NCBI GenBank assembly: GCA_002900995.3
Contig: CM035311.1
Location: 2,852,001-2,916,000 of the forward strand
Length of the DNA: 64,000 bases
Direction: 5' to 3'
Origin: Ganoderma boninense
Lineage: Eukaryota > Basidiomycota > Agaricomycetes > Polyporales > Polyporaceae
Made by a program: the position numbers and the translations under genes. The notes under the pieces were generated by a model. It was not told the DNA's origin and made no database searches. It saw only the letters and a program-made list of their open reading frames with translations. The first letter of the stretch is position 1, and each line of letters opens with the position of its first letter. Positions 58,979 through 64,000 of the stretch are shown one piece after another.

Positions 58979-59198
58979 CGTGGTTGGTCGTTCTCAAGGT
59001 CGCCGCCGAGGACGACAATAGCCACCACAGACGCCGGACGATGACAATGTCATGTTGCGCAACTGGCATTAGGGTTAGGGGTAATCCCCTTCGTCCCACT
59101 TACCACCGGAGGAGCCTGCTTGCCTCGCTTTCTCGCTGATTTTCTTCCGCGCGTTATCTGGAGCTTTCTCGCGACTTACAGAGAACTGTCTTGCGAAC
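58979..59198. promoter_or_regulatory. Bidirectional promoter PAF1 / ZNHIT2-like, with a telomere-like box
   Basis: 220 bp between divergent starts. TTAGGGTTAGGGG at 59069-59081 is two telomere-type repeats; in fungi such boxes can bind Tbf1/TRF-like factors. No TATA box is evident. Confidence 0.5.
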
Positions 59199-60814
59199 AT
59201 GGTGGAGGAGCGGGTTGAAGAAGCCATCATTGTGTCGAGCTCGCGGGAGACGGAGTCGGTATCGACAACACCCTGCGCGATGTGAGTACGTTCTCCTTGC
59301 GACGCCCCCTGCGCCCTCCTGAGCTGCTCACAGTTGTCGACGACAGTTTGCGCGGTATACATGCCCGCGATGCAACATACCGTATTGCTCGCTCGTCTGC
59401 TTCCGCTCCGAGGTGAGTCGTGTTTCGTTGTACTCTGTGCGTCCAGGACTGAGACGATGTTTTGCAGAAACACGGCGATTGTTCAGAGTCGTTCTACCGG
59501 AAGGAGGTCGAGCTAGACGTCAAAACCGCACCGTCTGCTAGTACCGAGGAGAAACGCAGGATGATGGAGCTCCTGAAGCGGTTCGAGGAGGACTCGCTAG
59601 ATGATAGCCCACTCCTGGATGATTCCGACAACGAAGATGAGGATGGCATTGGTGGATTACAACGGAGGATGCAGGAAATCGACCTCGGTGCGTCCGCTTG
59701 TCCCATACTTGGCCCGTTCCGACACTTAACGGAGCTCTCGCACGTAGACAATGCGTCTTCCGACGAGCTGTGGGCCGCGCTCACCCCCGCGGAACGGGAG
59801 AAATTTATGCGTGCGGTCAATGACCCCCATAGCGAGCTTGCGCAGCAGCTCCTTGCAAGCGAGGAGCTGGAGAAGGCTGAGGTCGAGCCATGGTGGGAGC
59901 CGGAATCGCCTTCCCTAGCGGACGAACGACCCGACCCTTCCTGCGTACCTGCCCCTTCAACATCAACAAAAAGCTCGAAACCGTCCATCATGTCGATCCC
60001 CGAGCCATTAACAAAGCAGGCAGCAACCAGCGCTGTCAGCGGTCCCCTGCTCTTGTACAACATCGGTGCGGTGTGGTGAGTGCGAAATGTACGCGACCTG
60101 CGAGCGGCGCTGAGCCTCTGCGCATATAGTATGGCATATGCGTATACAGTCCGCCACTTTGCCGTGTCGCCCCTGTCCAGCCTATCGTCTTCAAGTGCAG
60201 ATCGTGCCGCTGTTCGCCAGTCCATAGCCCGACTTGTGCCCTTCCTCGTGGACCGACGATCGACGATGGTCCACATGTCCCTATCTGCAGTACTGACAGA
60301 TCTATGGTCGCGGTTCCCTTCAGTGCGTAGCTGTGTTGTTCGCGCTGCATCCTTCTCTCACATTTCACGTCTCCCCACGCAGAACCATGTAAATTCTCAA
60401 TTATTCTCGCTGTTGTTGAAGGACAGCGCTGCGCTCCTGCAGCCGGCGACCGTCACAGTAGTTGCCTCCCGAGATAACGCGGGGCGAGATCTTGAAGCGC
60501 ATCCGAGCGCGAATGCGCTGCGTGTCCTCTCTGACTTGATGGCCTTGTTTACGGAGGACAGCAGTGGGGACCTCCAGACGTCAGGAGTCACTCGGAAGAC
60601 AAAGCCAAATCACGTCGTACATAAGCTCACGTTCTACGCAGCGCATGTCCTTGGCATCCCAGGACCGATGCTTCGTGTGTTGGCAGACGAAGCAACCATA
60701 CGCGCAAAAACACTTGGGAACGAGGCCGAGCAGGTCGCGCGCGATACCACCCATGGAGATGTCAGGAGGATTGCTGGGGGAAAGACGAGTGCGCCGAAGA
60801 TAGAGGAGCTGTGA
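59199..60814 (+). CDS. HIT-type zinc-finger protein, ZNHIT2-like
   Basis: Exons 59199-59281, 59334-59412, 59468-60075, 60130-60322, 60383-60814 give 464 aa. The N-terminal zf-HIT is spread over three exons and complete: CAIC, RYTCPRC, PYCSLVC and KHGDC. It is followed by SESFYRKEVELDV, MMELLKRFEEDS, an acidic stretch, ELWAALTPAEREKFMRAV, PWWEPE, and the helical C-terminal region (YNIGAVCMAYAYTVRHF, VLSDLMALF, KLTFYAAHVL). Family knowledge: ZNHIT2 acts with the R2TP chaperone in assembly of the U5 snRNP and polymerase complexes. The 60-bp intron 60323-60382 has no stop in frame, so an unspliced form would also translate. Confidence 0.85.
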
Positions 60815-61221
60815 AGGAACTAGATCGAGGTCGGCGACTGGCGACGGTCACTCGCAGGTACATCAATATGTCTTTGCCATTGTAAGTTGAGAGGGGGATT
60901 ATATTGAGCAGTGGGTAGTCGCGTATTAGACTCGTGAGATGCCTCTCGAAATCCGGTATAAATCCTCTAAGATCTGACTACAATGTCAACAAACGCCGCA
61001 CCCCGTGCGTTTAAGCCGATGTACTCACATTAAAGTATGTCTATGCAGAGCGGGATGTGTTGCAGAATGCACCGAAGAAGAGCGATACCACCTTCACCGA
61101 TACGGTCTTGTACAACGGCACATCAATTCATCAGAGTAACGGCTCACCTTGCGTGCTCCCCTCCTCCTCCTCAGCCCCGTCCTCATTTGAACGCAAACCC
61201 CAATCTCCCCTGCCCACCCAC
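60815..61221. other. Intergenic between convergent genes
   Basis: Tail-to-tail spacer between the HIT-finger gene and ERV1. Nothing recognised. Confidence 0.55.
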
Positions 61222-61842
61222 TCAATCACAACTTCCGTCGCTCGGCCCATCCTTCCACCGCTCGTCCAGCTTCTCGACCGTGCACTCGAACCTGTCCTTC
61301 CCCAGCCTCTCGTTCACCTCGTTGTGCTGCTCGCACAACCACCGGCTGAGCCCCGCGCGCCCGCTCACGTCCGGCGGGCGCGTCTTCATGTTCTCGCCGA
61401 GGTGCTGCGCGCACGACGAGCACGGGTAGAGCACCGGCAGCGCGCGGAGGAGCGAGAGCATGTTCACGCGCTGATTCTGCGTCGGCTTCTCGGGGAAGTA
61501 CGCCGCGGTCGTGTGCAGGAACGTCCACGTCGCGCGCCCGAGCTCCTCGACGTCTGGGGGGCAGTTCGCCGGGCGGACGGGCTCGTCGGGTTCTTGCGGC
61601 TGGGATATGGACGGTGATTGGGATTGGGAGAAACCGGTCCCCGACGCGAAGGCGGCCATCATGGCGGCGGTCTTTTGCTGAGGCGGCGACGCAGCGGTGG
61701 AGTTGGGGGAGGTAGCTTGCTTTGGGGGCTTCCAGTGTCGGAACGCCGTGCAGATCTTGCATGGCTTCCCATCTGGCCCGAGGACCATTCCGGGAGGAAG
61801 TGGAGCCTTCGTCGAGCCCGAGCTGCTTGTGCCCGTCGACAT
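61222..61842 (-). CDS. ERV1: Mitochondrial sulfhydryl oxidase ERV1/ALR
   Basis: Single exon, 206 aa. FAD-linked oxidase of the mitochondrial intermembrane space that reoxidises Mia40 during disulfide relay import. Seen: an N-terminal shuttle pair KPCKIC (yeast Erv1 CRSC equivalent), the FAD-domain start LGRATWTFLHTTAAYFPEKP, the active-site YPCSSCAQHLGENM, the HN motif LCEQHNEVNERLGK and the structural Cys in DRFEC. The order and spacing match the family. The linker between the shuttle and core is Ser/Gln/Pro-rich (TSPNSTAASPPQQKTAAM). Intron-less, in contrast to nearly all its neighbours. Confidence 0.95.
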   Translation of the reverse strand: MSTGTSSSGSTKAPLPPGMVLGPDGKPCKICTAFRHWKPPKQATSPNSTAASPPQQKTAAMMAAFASGTGFSQSQSPSISQPQEPDEPVRPANCPPDVEELGRATWTFLHTTAAYFPEKPTQNQRVNMLSLLRALPVLYPCSSCAQHLGENMKTRPPDVSGRAGLSRWLCEQHNEVNERLGKDRFECTVEKLDERWKDGPSDGSCD

Positions 61843-63139
61843 CTAGCTTGTGTAATGAGCGGAAGAGAAAGAAGGACGGGAAGAGTGCGGGTGAGCAGCT
61901 TGCGACATCTCCGAGGTCGGGATCAGGTTCAGCGTGGTGCTCAGTCAGTGAGCGCCTTCGAAGACATAGCCGCCAGCCGGCCGGTTCGGTTCGTGGACGA
62001 GGAAATGAACCGGCGCAATTGCTTTCGCTGCGCATTCCGCAGAACTTGGAACTTGAAGGGCGTTCCAAAATCCTTCCTGCACTTTGACACGTTCTTTGCT
62101 CTTCTCCATCATGTCCATGTATGAAATCCCTGGACTATAACAAGAAGCTGAGTCGCCCCATAATCTAAGTGGGTATATGCGCAATTAATTCAACTACCAG
62201 TACGTAGCTCACTGGCTTGGCACTTGGGGAACCCGTAGATTCCCCGCCCACCTGGGTACGGCTACGACCATGGCCATAGCCAGGCATGATGGTCGATCAG
62301 ACCAGCTTAGACCCCGCTGGAAGTCCGCTAAGGCGTCAGAATTGAGAAAACGGCGAAACGCCTTCAGCTGTCCTTGGAACATCGCCACGGACTCGTGCGG
62401 CAGGGAGCGCAAAGTCAGTCCCTCCTGCTCTAGTTCTCCTAAAACTCCCGGGAAAGTTTCTAATATTGTAAGTGTTTCGTAGACTCATGGCTGAATCCCA
62501 GAAAGCAGGGGAAATGGGCAGAAATTCGCTGCTCAGGATAGTGGGGAGTCCATGGCGCCGAGCGGGACGAAGGCGCCGCTCTCGGTTGCCGAAACGTGAT
62601 TCTCGGGGAAATATGGCGATAATCCCCTTTCGTAACCATAGCCATGCCCACAGCCAGTCAGGCGGGGAAGGCGATATTCTGCGTTGGACAAGGCTACCCC
62701 TAGTGACCCTGGAGGCTCGCACTGAGGTAGGCGGATAGCCCACTTGGTGGAGTGTGGAGATCTTGGATCTTTCTGGCGGTTAAGGCACATCCTTGGCGGT
62801 GGCTGTTCCCTTTGATCTCTTGGCGTGCGGCCGTTTCTGACCACCATGGCCGGACCCCGGATAATAATGGATTGGTGTGGATCCTCACACTTCACACACT
62901 TCCTCGTCGCCATCGACATCTGGACGTCGACCCGCACTCTTTACACTCGCTCGTGCCCTTCTCATCCACCACCAATATTCGCAGCAACCACTTCTATTGC
63001 TTCATGACTAGGACTTGAAGCTCCTCAAATCTGGATCACTCCGCCTTCCCTCGTAACCTCCATTCGCAAATCGTTGGTCCAAACACCTTCGTTTTCCAAC
63101 TGCATCGCCAAAGGACTTGCAAACACGGGATATAATTAT
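61843..63139. other. Intergenic between divergent ERV1 and GH47 genes
   Basis: 1.3 kb without a supported gene. Open frames at 62.3-62.9 kb on the minus strand lack domains. Confidence 0.5.
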
Positions 63140-64000
63140 ATGGACCTCATTCGGACAAGGCGCGTGTACCGCCTCCTCCCTGTCGCCGTCTTCGCAACAT
63201 GCCTTCTCTGGGCCTTCATGCACTTCGCCGTCCCCGACCATAATTTGTACCCTTTTGGCTCAGATTCCGAGTTCCCATTCCTCAACGGGCGGCCGCATTA
63301 CCCACACCCCTACAACGAACATCCGCTCCCTCCTCCTTTCCGTCCACCTCCGCCTCCAGGTCCTCGTCCGAAGACGAAGTGGTCAGTGCGCGCCCAGGCA
63401 GTGAAAGCAGCGTTTCAGCATGCATACAGTGGATATTTGGAGTTTGCGGGGTCGGGCGACGAGCTGAAGCCGGTGAGCAACGAGTCTGTGAACAAGTGAG
63501 CTGTCCACGCGTTTCGCAAGTGCGGCGAGACTGACTTGGAACACGACCAGCTTCAATGGATGGCGTCTGACGATGGTCGATAGTCTGGACACGATGCTCG
63601 TCATGGGCCTTCATGATGAGTTCGATCGTTCCATTCCAGTTCTCGCCAACATGACATTCGCATTGAACGAGGTGAGGCGCATCCAGTCCATGGTCCGTGC
63701 GTGGATTTATCCATCAACGCGCATCGACAGGGCGAGTACGCACCCTTCTTTGAGACAGTCATTCGTTACCTCGGCGGTCTTCTGTCGGCGTATGCTCTGT
63801 CCGGAGAGCCGATCTTGTTGGCGCGAGCCGACGACCTTGGCACCATGCTGCTGCCAGCATTCAACACAACACACGGGTTGCCGATGTACGCTGTGAACAC
63901 CGTGACGTGCGTGATATCACCTTCACTTCTAACTTTTACTCATTAATCATCATTGCAGTGGCGAGACACGGACCGGGTGGACAGGATCTGAAATCCTGTG
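63140..64000 (+). CDS. Class I alpha-mannosidase (GH47), 5' part
   Basis: Exons 63140-63495, 63551-63671, 63731-63906, 63959-64000 (runs off the window). Type II membrane protein: short basic N-terminus (MDLIRTRRVYR), signal anchor LLPVAVFATCLLWAFMHFAV, a Pro-rich stem (PLPPPFRPPPPPGP), then the GH47 (alpha/alpha)7 barrel: KAAFQHAYSGYLEFAG, GWRLTMVDSLDTMLVMGLHD, FFETVIRYLGGLLSAYALSG, and NTVTGETRTGWTGS at the edge. These enzymes trim Man9GlcNAc2 in the ER/Golgi; whether this is an ER or a Golgi form needs the missing part. The start ATG at 63140 fits the signal anchor directly. Confidence 0.92.

Noticed and set aside
59069..59081. Telomere or chromosome end
   Set aside because: Only two TTAGGG units, inside a promoter between two conserved genes; not a terminal array.
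61226..62068. Minus-strand open frame of 280 codons overlapping ERV1
   Set aside because: A different frame of the ERV1 exon; Arg/His-rich shadow, while the ERV1 frame holds the CxxC motifs.

Overview
The window is nuclear DNA of a filamentous basidiomycete, most likely an Agaricomycete. The evidence is: almost every gene is split by 50-90 bp GT-AG introns; histones H3 and H4 form a divergent pair and both carry introns; and the gene set includes a cerato-platanin, a secreted GH43 enzyme, a pepsin-like protease, an F-box protein and a HET-domain gene. Exon chains below were built by hand so that splice phases agree and family motifs are restored. A run of 100 Ns (25041-25140) marks a draft assembly.

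Layout. 1-12.5 kb: a secreted aspartic protease (3' end outside the window), a mitochondrial rhomboid protease divergent from a METTL21-type methyltransferase, a cerato-platanin with a Gly/His repeat, a Rab7-like GTPase with a large insertion, and a GH43 enzyme. 14.8-25.3 kb: SGF29 divergent from SFH5, the H3/H4 pair, an F-box protein, and an F-BAR/RhoGAP gene that is broken in this assembly. 26.3-38.3 kb: a ZIP zinc transporter divergent from the urease GTPase UreG, a low-complexity protein, the DEAD-box helicase DBP9 and the CaaX methyltransferase STE14.

39-57 kb is an accessory island between STE14 and PAF1. It holds three copies of an unrecognised gene family (two intact, one broken by a frameshift), a decayed secreted-protein-like gene, and a HET-domain gene with a nonsense codon and a frameshift. 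A repeat module starting with GAGACGCCCA and containing an imperfect palindrome with GCTATGRGTA-type ends occurs five times. In every module a copy-specific stretch of the palindrome arm recurs 250-310 bp downstream. This pattern is the most unusual structure in the window.

57.4-64 kb returns to conserved genes: PAF1 divergent from a ZNHIT2-like HIT zinc-finger protein, the sulfhydryl oxidase ERV1, and the 5' part of a GH47 alpha-mannosidase.

The conserved genes serve separate pathways (chromatin and transcription: H3, H4, SGF29, PAF1; ribosome assembly: DBP9; mitochondria: PCP1-type protease and ERV1; membrane traffic, lipid and prenylation: Rab, SFH5, STE14; metal use: ZIP and UreG). Divergent pairs with short shared promoters are common. 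No tRNA, rRNA, CRISPR array or complete transposon was recognised.
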